From PALSA-693 sp963780345 (GTDB lineage Bacteria; Actinomycetota; Acidimicrobiia; Acidimicrobiales; Palsa-688): 64,000 bases of DNA. Below the pieces are notes generated by a model that worked only from the letters and a program-made list of their open reading frames with translations, ran no database searches and was not told the DNA's origin. Where the stretch lies: the NCBI GenBank assembly GCA_963780345.1, contig CAWABU010000002.1, positions 434,001 through 498,000 on the forward strand, given 5' to 3'. A program made the position numbers and the translations under genes. Within the stretch, counting starts at the first letter, position 1; the number at the start of each line of letters is the position of its first letter. Below, piece after piece: positions 37,146-45,278 of this stretch.

Positions 37146-37440
37146 GTGGAAGGCGACACTCTGGACCTGGGCGCGATACGGCAGCAGATCGATGACGTCG
37201 ACCGGCGGCTGGTTCGATTGCTCGCCGAGCGGGCTCATCTCGTCGAGGGTGTGGTCCATTACAAGCGGGCCCACCACATGGCGGTGGTGGACCGAGGTCG
37301 AGAGGATGAGATGCTGGCCCGCATCGCCCTGCTGGCCAAGGACGAGGGCGTCGATCCCCGGGTCGCGCGAGCAGGTCCTGCGCACCATCATCGACGGCTT
37401 CACCCTGCTCGAGGTCGAGGAGCTCGGCCCCGACGTCTGA
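37146..37440 (+). CDS. AroQ-type chorismate mutase (frame broken at 37363-37371)
   Basis: Converts chorismate to prephenate. The frame from the GTG at 37146 gives LGAIRQQIDDVDRRLVRLLAERAHLV and YKRAHHMAVVDRGRE, the typical N-terminal helix and active-site pattern of a short monofunctional AroQ. After VDPRVA the protein continues in a second frame as REQVLRTIIDGFTLLEVEEL to the stop at 37438. One surplus base in the CGCGCG run (37364-37369) accounts for the shift; repaired, the protein is about 97 residues, normal for the family. Confidence 0.8.
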
Positions 37441-37454
37441 GGGGCCCGGTTCGG

Positions 37455-37895
37455 TCAATCCAGGTCGTAGCGGTAGACGTTCGTGTCCCGCGGCACGAAC
37501 CCCATCCGCTGATACAGGCGGTTGGCCGCCTCCCGAACCGGCCGTGACGTCAGATCGACGTTCCGTGCCCCCGCTGCAGCCGCGACGTCAATGGCGGCGC
37601 GGTTGAGCGCCTCGCCACAGCCCTGGCCTCGCGCTTCCTCCGCCACTATCACATCCTCGATCCAGGCCCGCACGCCCGACGGAATGCGGAAGATGACCAG
37701 CGTCAGAATCCCGAGGATCGGTCCGCCCTCGCCATCGCGAGCTACCAACAAGGTGGTGGCGGGGCCGCTGACGATCTCGCCCACTTCCTCGGCCGACGGT
37801 CGGGGCGCGGAACTCGACAGCAGCGGCAGTAGCCGCCCGACGGCTTCCACGATCTCCGGGGTCGCTTCGGTAGCAGCGGAGACAGTCAGCACCAC
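37455..37895 (-). CDS. GNAT family N-acetyltransferase
   Basis: A 146-residue acetyltransferase. The acetyl-CoA loop is IVAEEARGQGCGEALNRAAI, matching R-G-x-G-x-G/A with C in the variable place; ANRLYQRMGFVPRDTNVYRYDL is the C-terminal motif B. Start at a GTG pair near 37895; the frame upstream is low-complexity repeat and is not part of the protein. The substrate is unknown. It faces the chorismate mutase gene tail to tail. Confidence 0.8.
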   Translation of the reverse strand: MVLTVSAATEATPEIVEAVGRLLPLLSSSAPRPSAEEVGEIVSGPATTLLVARDGEGGPILGILTLVIFRIPSGVRAWIEDVIVAEEARGQGCGEALNRAAIDVAAAAGARNVDLTSRPVREAANRLYQRMGFVPRDTNVYRYDLD

Positions 37896-37920
37896 CGCTG
37901 ACTGTAGGGGCCACCCGCCC

Positions 37921-38011
37921 GTGCCCGCCACGCCAGCCAGTACCCGCCCTCCCGCCGGCGAGCGCCCGCCACGCCAACCAGTGCCCGCTCTCCCGCGAGC
38001 CAGCGCCCGCC
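37921..38011. repeat. 41-bp tandem repeat, about 2.2 copies
   Basis: Copies at 37921-37961 and 37962-38002 start with CGCCCGCCACGCCA-type sequence and differ at about eight positions; a 9-base third copy follows. The rest of the 353-bp gap to the PAC2 gene (38012-38248) is GC-rich, and I see no gene in it. Confidence 0.75.
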
Positions 38012-38248
38012 CGACAGCCGACACCCGCGCCGCCCGCGGCTGGACGGGAGACGGGCCGCCTGTCTTGGGCGGCCTCCAGGACCGGGACGGGCCCCACCAG
38101 CCGGTGCCCGGGCGCCGCGCAGCTGGGCGCGGACCGGCCGGCTTTCCCGGCTACCGCCCGGGCCCGGGGCGCCCCCAACTCGATCCGGGGTCTGCCCGGA
38201 AGGTCAAAGGGGGCGCCGAGCCCGAAGCGGGCAGGTAGCTTGGCCCCA

Positions 38249-39157
38249 ATGGAACTCGTCCACTGGGTGGATCGTCCGGACCTTCGGCGGCCGCTGTTCG
38301 TGATCGCCTTCGAGGGATGGAATGACGCCGGCGACGCCGCCACGCAGGCCGTCGACTACTTCGCCCAGGAGTGGCGAGCCCGTCGATGCGCGACCATCGA
38401 CCCCGAGGAGTTCTACGACTTCACCGTGACCCGACCGACCGTCCGGCCCGTAACCGGCGGCGGCCGTCTGCTCGAGTGGCCACGGGTCGAAGTACTGGCC
38501 GCAGAGGTACCCACCGGCGCCCACGACGTGCTGCTTCTGCGCGGCGTCGAGCCGCAGCTGCGGTGGCGCACCTTCTGCGAGGCCGTGGTTTCGATCGTCG
38601 AGAGCATGCGGGCCGAACTGGTGGTCGTGCTCGGGGCTCTGCTCGCCGACGTCCCCCACACCCGCCCGGTACGGATCACCGGTACGAGCACCGACCAGGA
38701 GCTCGCCGGGCGGGCCGGTTTCGCGGCCTCGACCTACGAGGGGCCGACCGGAATCGTCGGCGTCCTCGTCGACGCCCTCCGCCAGGCCAATCTCCCGGCC
38801 GCGTCGTTGTGGGCCGCGGTCCCCCACTATGTCCATCAGGTGCCCTCCCCCAAGGCCGCCCTGGCCCTGGTCGAACGGGCCGCAGATCTGCTCGGCGCCC
38901 CGGTCAGTCCGGTGGCGTTGCGGGAGGCGGCGGTCGACTACGAACGGCAGGTGAGCGAGCGAGTCGCCGACGACGAGGACGCGGCCGCCTACGTGGCCCA
39001 GCTGGAGGACGCCGAGGACCTCGAATCATCGGAGTCCGGGTCGGACCCGGGTGGGAGCACCCCAGCTGGCCCGGCCGGGTCGCTGCCGCCGGGCAGCGGG
39101 GACACGCTGGCGGCCGAGGTGGAGCGCTACCTCCGCGATCACCGACGGCAGGGATAA
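38249..39157 (+). CDS. PAC2 family protein
   Basis: A 302-residue protein of the proteasome-assembly-chaperone-2 family found in actinobacteria and archaea. Visible are VIAFEGWNDAGDAAT near the N-terminus, LGALLADVPHTRPVRITG, STYEGPTGIVG and AVPHYVHQVPSPKAALAL. The C-terminal 50 residues are acidic, low-complexity Ser/Gly/Pro. The bacterial function is not established. The ATG at 38249 was chosen over a TTG nine bases earlier. Confidence 0.85.
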   Translation: MELVHWVDRPDLRRPLFVIAFEGWNDAGDAATQAVDYFAQEWRARRCATIDPEEFYDFTVTRPTVRPVTGGGRLLEWPRVEVLAAEVPTGAHDVLLLRGVEPQLRWRTFCEAVVSIVESMRAELVVVLGALLADVPHTRPVRITGTSTDQELAGRAGFAASTYEGPTGIVGVLVDALRQANLPAASLWAAVPHYVHQVPSPKAALALVERAADLLGAPVSPVALREAAVDYERQVSERVADDEDAAAYVAQLEDAEDLESSESGSDPGGSTPAGPAGSLPPGSGDTLAAEVERYLRDHRRQG

Positions 39158-39207
39158 TGGGGCACGGTCAGCCTTTCGACCGGGGGGCTCTGATGAGCGA
39201 GTCCCTC

Positions 39208-39234
39208 GTATCGAGTTTCCGGCCGGCCCCTTAG
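39208..39234. repeat. Solitary copy of a dispersed repeat (also at 56.25 kb)
   Basis: TATCGAGTTTCCGGCCGGCC here matches GTCGAGTTTCTGGCCGGCCC near 56257-56280, about 20 of 23 aligned positions including the trailing TTAG/CTAG. It lies in the gap after the PAC2 gene. Confidence 0.5.
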
Positions 39235-39249
39235 GCCCGCCGTCCCAGG

Positions 39250-39756
39250 GTGGCCCGGCTGGTCGCAACGGCGGTGTGGCGGGCCCGCCCCGATCTGATC
39301 GTGGCGCTCGACGACCGCTTCGGAGAACCGGTCGACGCCTACGTCAACGGTTCGCAGGTCTGGCTGCGGGAGGACGGCCCGGGCGGGGTCATGCTCGAGT
39401 GGCGATTGCACCCGGTGGCGCGCTACCGGCGGCCGGAGAGCACCGGCACGTACGAGGTCTTCTCGGCGGCAGCCCTCGCCCTGTCAACCGGAGCCCCACC
39501 GCCGGCGCCGCTCGATGAGCTGTGGGAAGGCCTCGAGGCCTTCGCGGCCTACGGCGATGACCTGGAGCCCCAGCCGCTGGCGGCGGCCGCCACCCTCGCC
39601 ATCGGGATCCAGCCCGATGCCTGCGGTCTCGTCGACCACGAGGCCATCGCGGGCGAATGGGAACGCACAAGTGGGGGCGTGTCGATCGTTGCCGACCTCA
39701 TGCGGCAGCTCGATGTCGCCGCCGGTGAGGCGGGGCCGGCCGATGGGTCCCCCTAG
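39250..39756 (+). CDS. Hypothetical protein (168 aa)
   Basis: I do not recognise this protein. It starts at a GTG and is soluble and acidic, with a predicted alternating strand/helix N-terminal part (DLIVALDDRFGEPVDAYVNG) followed by helices. No membrane segment or known motif is visible. It follows the PAC2 gene after 92 bp on the same strand and may be co-transcribed with it. Confidence 0.6.
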   Translation: MARLVATAVWRARPDLIVALDDRFGEPVDAYVNGSQVWLREDGPGGVMLEWRLHPVARYRRPESTGTYEVFSAAALALSTGAPPPAPLDELWEGLEAFAAYGDDLEPQPLAAAATLAIGIQPDACGLVDHEAIAGEWERTSGGVSIVADLMRQLDVAAGEAGPADGSP

Positions 39757-39888
39757 TCCCCGCCAGCGAAGTCGACGTCGGTGAGGTCGGGTCGCCGCGA
39801 AATCTCCCTCGAGGACCGTCTGCGAGATCGGTGCCGGAAACTCTTGGTCGGTGGGCCTGGCCGCAAACCCGGGGCGGCATTGCGTTCG

Positions 39889-40539
39889 TTAGCGCCGCTC
39901 CGGCTCCAGGCCGTAGTGCAGATCCACCTGACGCAGAACCCAACCGAATCGAGCCAACCCGTCTACCACCTCCACGGCCAGGAGCCCCGATGGCTCCGGG
40001 TCCGCCACCTGATCGTGGGCTCTTCGGGTCAGGCTGCGAACGAACCCGTTCCACACCGGGCTCGGAACGGCCCGGATCACCTCGAAATGGCGGCGACTGG
40101 CTTTGACCACTCTGGTCAGCAGGTCCCGCGGTGGTGACCCGCGGCGCAGGGGCGGCAGGGTACCGAGGACCGGCACGTCGACCGCTCCGAACCTGTGGGG
40201 ATCCCGCTCGACGACCAGATGGGCGACGTAAGTCCGGGTCACGATCTGGACGCCGATCTCGGGACGGAGCGCCGGTATCGGCCGGGCCAGCCGGTCGAGG
40301 TACTCCAGGGTCAGGGGAGAGGTGAGCGAGCTCAAGGCCGCGATCGCCGTGAGCGCGTCGTCGACCGCCAGGTCGAGGCGGGCCACGTGCGGCTCATCTT
40401 CCCCCAGACCGGACAGGTAAGCGACGAGAGCCGGGCCGTCGACGCGTTCGACGGCCGGGCGTATAACCAGGGAGCGCGGCCGCCGGGTCAGTCTCGCCAG
40501 GGCCGAGGCGGCCAGGCCGCCGGGCTGGGATTCGTCCAT
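39889..40539 (-). CDS. Hypothetical protein (216 aa)
   Basis: I do not recognise this protein. It is soluble, rich in Arg and Leu, with no signal peptide or membrane helix. It has an ATG start at 40539 and lies 33 bases after the Nudix hydrolase gene on the same strand, so a shared transcript is likely. A family search is the only way to place it. Confidence 0.55.
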   Translation of the reverse strand: MDESQPGGLAASALARLTRRPRSLVIRPAVERVDGPALVAYLSGLGEDEPHVARLDLAVDDALTAIAALSSLTSPLTLEYLDRLARPIPALRPEIGVQIVTRTYVAHLVVERDPHRFGAVDVPVLGTLPPLRRGSPPRDLLTRVVKASRRHFEVIRAVPSPVWNGFVRSLTRRAHDQVADPEPSGLLAVEVVDGLARFGWVLRQVDLHYGLEPERR

Positions 40540-40572
40540 CGGGTGTCAGCGCCCCCGACGAACCTGCCGCAT

Positions 40573-41256
40573 TCAGGTCCGCCAGGTCGACGGGCGCGGG
40601 TAGTCGAACGCGACCTCGGACGTCTCACCCCGGATGGCGCTGAACGCCAGGTCCTGCCAGCGGCCGCCGCCCGCGAGCGGTTCGGGCAGGGCGTCCTCGG
40701 CGAACCAGCCGACAGCCTGCGCCTCGAGCGGGTGCGGCCGGAGTGCTCCGCCGATGGGTCGGCAATAGAACACCAGGCTGTAGAACGGGAACCCCCGAGC
40801 ACCGAGACGCAACCCATCGAACACTGCGACCAGGCGGACCGGCTCCACATCGATCCCGGTCTCCTCGGCGACCTCTTTGACCACCACCTCGGCGGCCGAG
40901 TACCCCACGTCGGCCCAACCGGTGGGATAGAGCCAGACGCCCGAGTCGCCGCGCTGGATGAGCAGCAGCTCTCCTCGCTCGTTGCCCACGATGGCACCAA
41001 CCGCCACCTTCGGGGTCACGTAGCCGGCCACGCCCTCACCGACGCTGGCCATCCACCCTGCGACCACCTGGTCAGCGTCGAAGTGGCCCTCGTCGTGGTC
41101 GGCGGCGACCCGAATATCCGCCGCCACTTTCAGAATCTCTTCGAAGCGCTCGCGCTCGTAGAGGCTCTGGGTGAATGCCAGGCCGGTGCGAGCAATGCCG
41201 GCGAGGGACTCGCTCCAACGCACCAGATCCAGGTCTGAGACCCGTTCGCCCGACAT
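40573..41256 (-). CDS. Nudix hydrolase with N-terminal helical extension
   Basis: Hydrolyses a nucleoside diphosphate linked to another moiety. A helical domain (residues 5-75, LYERERFEEILKVAADI) precedes the Nudix fold, as in the Nudix_N2 group. The Nudix box reads GWADVGYSAAEVVVKEVAEE followed by TG: it keeps the metal-binding EVAEE but has Tyr where the first Glu of the consensus usually is, and Lys in place of the usual Arg. The substrate is unknown. Confidence 0.8.
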   Translation of the reverse strand: MSGERVSDLDLVRWSESLAGIARTGLAFTQSLYERERFEEILKVAADIRVAADHDEGHFDADQVVAGWMASVGEGVAGYVTPKVAVGAIVGNERGELLLIQRGDSGVWLYPTGWADVGYSAAEVVVKEVAEETGIDVEPVRLVAVFDGLRLGARGFPFYSLVFYCRPIGGALRPHPLEAQAVGWFAEDALPEPLAGGGRWQDLAFSAIRGETSEVAFDYPRPSTWRT

Positions 41257-41302
41257 TGCCCTGACACTACCGGCTGCCCGTCAACCGCGCTCGCGGCCAG
41301 CG

Positions 41303-42640
41303 TCAGCCCAGCTGGCCGACCGCCTGCCGGGCTGCGAGCTGCAGGGGATCCCACACCGAGGAGAACGGCGGGGCGTAGCCCAGGTCGAGTCCGACCAGAT
41401 CTTCCGCGGTCCCACCCGCCAGGAAGAGCGCCGCGACCACATCCACCCGCTTGGCGGCGCCCTGCCCACCGATGACCTGAGCGCCGAGCAGCCGTCCATT
41501 TCCCTTCTCGGACAGCAACTTGACCGTCACCGGTGCCGCCTCGGGCAGATACCCGGCCACGTTCGTCGTCGTCACCTTCGACGCCACGAAGGCGAAGCCG
41601 GCATCGGACGCCTCCCGCTCCGACAGGCCGGTGCGGCCGACTTCGACCGAGCAGATACGGGTGACGGCCGTGCCCGCCACTCCCGGGAACGTGGCGTAAC
41701 CGCCCGCGATGTTGATACCGGCCACGCGGCCCTGCTTGTTGGCCACCGTACCGAGCGCCTCGTGTACCGGTCGGCCGGAAACAATGTGGGTCGACTGGCA
41801 GCAATCGCCCGCGGCCCACACCCCGGGCATGTCCGTCCGCTGCTGCCGGTCGACGACGATGGCGTCGCGAGTCCCGGTTGCCACCCCCGCCGCTTTGGCC
41901 AGACCGGAGTTCGGCAGCACCCCGAGGCCCAGAACGACCAGATCGGCCGGGACCTCCTCTGACGGCGTGTGCACGGCCGTCTCGGAGATGGCGATCACGG
42001 GTTCCCCGGTCCGGACGGTGATACCCATGTCCCGCATGGCGCGAGATACCAGCGCGCCCATGTCGGGGTCGAGCGTGCCCATGACCTCCTCGTTCGCCTC
42101 GACCACGGTGACGGCCGCACCGCGCTCGACGAACGCCTCCGCCATTTCCAGCCCGATATAGCCGCTCCCCACCACGACGACATGGTGCGGGTGCGGTCCC
42201 TGGAGCCGATCCACCAGAGCGGCGGCGTCGCTCAGGGTTTGCACCCCGTGGACGTGCGGCAGATCCCTTCCGGGCAGGTCCGGCCGGCGCGGCACGGCTC
42301 CCGTGGCGACGTGGACGAAGTCGAACCCGAGTTGAAACGTACGGCCGTGGGCCCGGTTGTGCACCTCGGCTTTGCGGGCTGACAGGTCGAGCGCCGTCAC
42401 CTCGTGCTCCATGCGGACATCGATCCGCATGGCCCGAAACTGCTCGGGCGAGCGGGCAACGAGCTCGTCGATTCCATTGACCGACCCACCCACCAGATAC
42501 GGAATCCCGCATGCCGAGTAGCTGGTCCACCGCCCGGCCTCGATGGCCACGATGTCCAGATCCGGCGCGCGGCGACGAGCCTGGGCGGCGGCGGCCATTC
42601 CGGCGGCGTCGGCTCCGATGACCAGCAGGCGTTCTCCCAT
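41303..42640 (-). CDS. CoA-disulfide-reductase-like FAD/NAD(P)H oxidoreductase
   Basis: A 445-residue pyridine-nucleotide disulfide oxidoreductase. It has the FAD loop VIGADAAGMAAAAQ, a single redox cysteine in SYSACGIPYLVGG, the NAD(P)H loop VVGSGYIGLEMAEAF, and GVWAAGDCCQ. One cysteine in this position is the mark of CoA-disulfide reductases and NADH oxidases of the Npx/CoADR group. There is no rhodanese domain at the C-terminus, unlike CoADR-RHD. It may keep low-molecular thiols reduced; the true thiol partner is unknown. Confidence 0.8.
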   Translation of the reverse strand: MGERLLVIGADAAGMAAAAQARRRAPDLDIVAIEAGRWTSYSACGIPYLVGGSVNGIDELVARSPEQFRAMRIDVRMEHEVTALDLSARKAEVHNRAHGRTFQLGFDFVHVATGAVPRRPDLPGRDLPHVHGVQTLSDAAALVDRLQGPHPHHVVVVGSGYIGLEMAEAFVERGAAVTVVEANEEVMGTLDPDMGALVSRAMRDMGITVRTGEPVIAISETAVHTPSEEVPADLVVLGLGVLPNSGLAKAAGVATGTRDAIVVDRQQRTDMPGVWAAGDCCQSTHIVSGRPVHEALGTVANKQGRVAGINIAGGYATFPGVAGTAVTRICSVEVGRTGLSEREASDAGFAFVASKVTTTNVAGYLPEAAPVTVKLLSEKGNGRLLGAQVIGGQGAAKRVDVVAALFLAGGTAEDLVGLDLGYAPPFSSVWDPLQLAARQAVGQLG

Positions 42641-42727
42641 CTCGGAGACTGTAAGGGGCGCTCAGCGGCCAGGGGAACACGAAACGCCCGCGGCCGCAGG
42701 CCGTCGCCACCGTGGCAACATGAGCAC

Positions 42728-42982
42728 ATGAGCGTGAGGGCTGACTGCCGTCACTATGTGCATCGCAGCACCACCGCAGGGGAGGCCCTCCAGCGGTGCC
42801 GGCTGGCCGTCAACCAGGAGCAACCGTTTGCCTGCCCGGACGGCTGCCTGTTCTTCGAGGAGCGCACCGTGGCCGGTCCGGGATGGACCCAGCCGCCCAG
42901 TGAGCCCATGAGCAACACCGCTGACGCCTTGAACGCCCTGCCCCCCGAGCGGAAGAAGCGCCGAGGCCGCAAGCGCCGCTAG
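42728..42982 (+). CDS. Small cysteine-containing protein (84 aa), unknown
   Basis: I do not recognise a named family. An 84-residue protein with four cysteines: one in ADCRHYVHR, one in ALQRCRLAV and a pair in FACPDGCLFFE, followed by a Pro/Arg-rich basic tail, KKRRGRKRR. The spaced Cys/His pattern could bind zinc or an iron-sulfur cluster. It is divergent from the flavoprotein and overlaps the next convergent gene by 4 bases. Confidence 0.65.
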   Translation: MSVRADCRHYVHRSTTAGEALQRCRLAVNQEQPFACPDGCLFFEERTVAGPGWTQPPSEPMSNTADALNALPPERKKRRGRKRR

Positions 42983-43494
42983 CCGGCGGGATCACGAGCA
43001 GCCCCGGGTCCAGAAGTCCGCGGCCCGTGACGGCGCTTGTGCTCGAAGGCCTTCGCCGCCCCCCAGGCGATTCCCAGGTCGGTCAACGCCGGGTCGACAT
43101 CCGCCCACGAGGCCGGCGTGAGGTCATAGACATCGGCCGGAAAAGTCCGCTCGGCGAAGGGATCGCGGGCCACCGGAGCCGCACCGGCGGCCACGAGCAC
43201 CCGGGTTGGGTACGACACGGCCTGACGCAGAAGCGCGAGCGGGGTGCTGCGCTGGTCGTCGATGTCGGCCGCGAGCAAGGCCCGGATAGCCGCACCCGTC
43301 TCGGCCTGGGCCAGCGACCCGGCGGCAACCGAGGCCCCCTGGATCCCGGGGGTCATCGCCATCGACCGTTCGGCCATGACCCGTTCCACCGCGCCGGACA
43401 CCCAGCCAGGTATGGCAGCCACGATGGCGTCCGCGAGGTCGCGGGCGTAGTCGTCGACCGACTCCGGCACGTCAGCGGGCAGGCGTGACCCCAC
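42979..43494 (-). CDS. Hypothetical protein (171 aa)
   Basis: I do not recognise this protein. It is soluble, with helical segments (VDDYARDLADAIVAAIPGWV) and a central Ala-rich part, LVAAGAAPVARDPF. It starts at a GTG inside the end of larE (23-base overlap), so it is probably expressed with larE and alaX. No catalytic motif is evident. Confidence 0.6.
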   Translation of the reverse strand: MGSRLPADVPESVDDYARDLADAIVAAIPGWVSGAVERVMAERSMAMTPGIQGASVAAGSLAQAETGAAIRALLAADIDDQRSTPLALLRQAVSYPTRVLVAAGAAPVARDPFAERTFPADVYDLTPASWADVDPALTDLGIAWGAAKAFEHKRRHGPRTSGPGAARDPAG

Positions 43495-44323
43495 CTGGGC
43501 GGGCGAGGCCGAGGGCGTCGTTGAGGTTTCCCGAGCGCAGTCCCTCCAGGTCGACGGTCACGTAGCGGTAGCCGGCGGCCTTAACCGCAGCCACCACCCG
43601 GCCTCGCTCGGCCACCGCTCGCTCCAGGTCGTCGGGACCGAACTCCAGACGGGCCAGGTCGCGATAGTGCCGGACGCGCAGTTCGCGAAAACCGAGGGCT
43701 CGCAAGGCTTCCTCGGCGGCCGAGACCTGGGTCAGGGTCCCGACGGTGACGGGCGTACCGTAGGGAACCCGGGACGCCAGACAGGCTGCCGCGGGCTTGT
43801 CCCAAACCTCGAGGCCGAGATTCCGGGCGATCTGGCGGATCTGAGTTTTGGTCATCCTCGCCTCCACCAGTGGGAACACCGCGCCCCGCTCCCGGGCCGC
43901 CTGTTGCCCCGGCCGGTAGTCGGCCAGGTCGTCGATGTTGACCCCGAGTGCGATGACCGCGCCCTCGGCTGCGGCGACCGGTGCGAGCCGGTCCATCAAC
44001 TCGCTTTTGCAGTGGTAGCAGCGGTCGGGTCCGTTGGCCACGTAGCCGGGCCTAGCTCCCTCGTCGCTCGCCACCTCCATCCAGCGCAACCCCCACGACT
44101 CGGCCAACCGACGGCAGTCAGCGAGCTCCGACGGGGCCAGCGACGGCGACACCGCGGTCACCGCCACCGTCCGGTCGGGGCCGAGAGTGTCGCGGGCGAC
44201 CCACGCCAGCAGTCCGGAGTCGACCCCGCCGCTAAAGGCGACGACCATCCGTTCGCGGCCGGCCAGCACTTCCCGCAAAGCGCTCAGCTCATCAGGGGGC
44301 ACCAGCTCTTCCGACCGGGCCAT
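43472..44323 (-). CDS. larE: LarE family ATP-dependent sacrificial sulfur transferase
   Basis: PP-loop enzyme of 283 residues. AFSGGVDSGLLAW is the ATP-pyrophosphatase loop, NGPDRCYHCKSELMDRL follows, and the sulfur-donor cysteine is in AAACLASRVPYG. In lactate racemase maturation LarE moves sulfur from its own cysteine onto the nickel-pincer cofactor precursor. No larB or larC is in the window, so the client may be elsewhere. Its ATG overlaps the alaX stop (TGATG), so the two are coupled. Confidence 0.88.
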   Translation of the reverse strand: MARSEELVPPDELSALREVLAGRERMVVAFSGGVDSGLLAWVARDTLGPDRTVAVTAVSPSLAPSELADCRRLAESWGLRWMEVASDEGARPGYVANGPDRCYHCKSELMDRLAPVAAAEGAVIALGVNIDDLADYRPGQQAARERGAVFPLVEARMTKTQIRQIARNLGLEVWDKPAAACLASRVPYGTPVTVGTLTQVSAAEEALRALGFRELRVRHYRDLARLEFGPDDLERAVAERGRVVAAVKAAGYRYVTVDLEGLRSGNLNDALGLARPGGVTPAR

Positions 44324-45039
44324 CAGGCGTCCACCACCTGCAAGCGGATCCGCTTGTTGCCTTTCCCCTTTGATTCGGTCTTGACCACCCGAACCCGGCC
44401 TACCTCATCGGTGCAGAGGACGTGGGTGCCGCCGTCGGCCTGCTTGTCGAGGCCGACGATGTCGATGACCCGGACCTCGGCCACGGTCTCCGGGACGAGG
44501 TTGATCTTGGTGCGGATGAGGTCCGAATCGAGCACCGCCTCGGCCCGGGGCAGAAAACTGACTTCGATCGGGCGGGCGGCCGCCAACTCCTGGTTGACGA
44601 GCTTCTCGACCGTGGCGCCGAAGCCGTCGGGCAGTGGATCGAAGTCGAAGTCCATCCGGGCCGACAGGGGTTCCATGTTGCCCCCGGTGACGGGAGTGGC
44701 CCACTGGTTCCAGATAACGCCGCAGAGCACGTGAAGGGCGGTGTGGGTGCGCATCAAGGCATAGCGGCGGTCCCAGTCAATCTCGCCTGGCACCGCGTCA
44801 CCGACCGCGAGCGGCGGGCCCGGCCCGTCGATCGTGTGCCAAACCAGATCGCCGTCGGTGCGCACGTCAACCACGCCATGACCTGCGATCGTCCCGGTGT
44901 CGTGGGGTTGGCCGCCACCCGTCGGGTGGAAAGCGGTGCGGTCGAGCGCCACCCGCCGCCCCTCGGTGTCAACCTCGATGACCTGGGCGTCAAATTGCCG
45001 CAGGTAGGCATCTCGTAGGAACAAGGGGTCCGTGGTCAC
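44323..45039 (-). CDS. Alanyl-tRNA editing protein (AlaX-like)
   Basis: Hydrolyses mischarged tRNA-Ala. The 238-residue protein has TAFHPTGGGQPHDTG, the metal-binding HTALH, and a second metal site DKQADGGTHV, in which Asp replaces the Cys of the AlaRS CGGTH motif. Such DGGTH variants occur in free-standing AlaX proteins. It starts at a GTG and is translationally coupled to larE. Confidence 0.85.
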   Translation of the reverse strand: MTTDPLFLRDAYLRQFDAQVIEVDTEGRRVALDRTAFHPTGGGQPHDTGTIAGHGVVDVRTDGDLVWHTIDGPGPPLAVGDAVPGEIDWDRRYALMRTHTALHVLCGVIWNQWATPVTGGNMEPLSARMDFDFDPLPDGFGATVEKLVNQELAAARPIEVSFLPRAEAVLDSDLIRTKINLVPETVAEVRVIDIVGLDKQADGGTHVLCTDEVGRVRVVKTESKGKGNKRIRLQVVDA

Positions 45040-45278
45040 TCCCTCATTCTGGCTGGCGATACTCGCCCGCGCGTCAGCACCGACTTTTGCCGCGTCGAGC
45101 AGCCGCCTGTGTTTTGAAAGTAGTACAGATGCAGCTGAAGGCTACGAACTGCCGGTAAAAACTTCGTCCTGCCGCTCCTCGCAGCCAATCCGGCCGCCAT
45201 GAGTCTCGCTCCGGCAGCTGGCCTGAGACAGACTGACGCGGGTCCCGCCCTCTCTCCCTCGCCCCAAGGAGAAGACCA
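45040..45278. other. 239-bp divergent gap with modest AT content
   Basis: Between the alaX start and the GH114-like gene. The part at 45108-45175 is less GC-rich than the neighbourhood and probably holds promoters for both directions, but I cannot name -10 and -35 boxes. AAGGAG at 45269-45274 is the ribosome site of the downstream gene. Confidence 0.4.
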
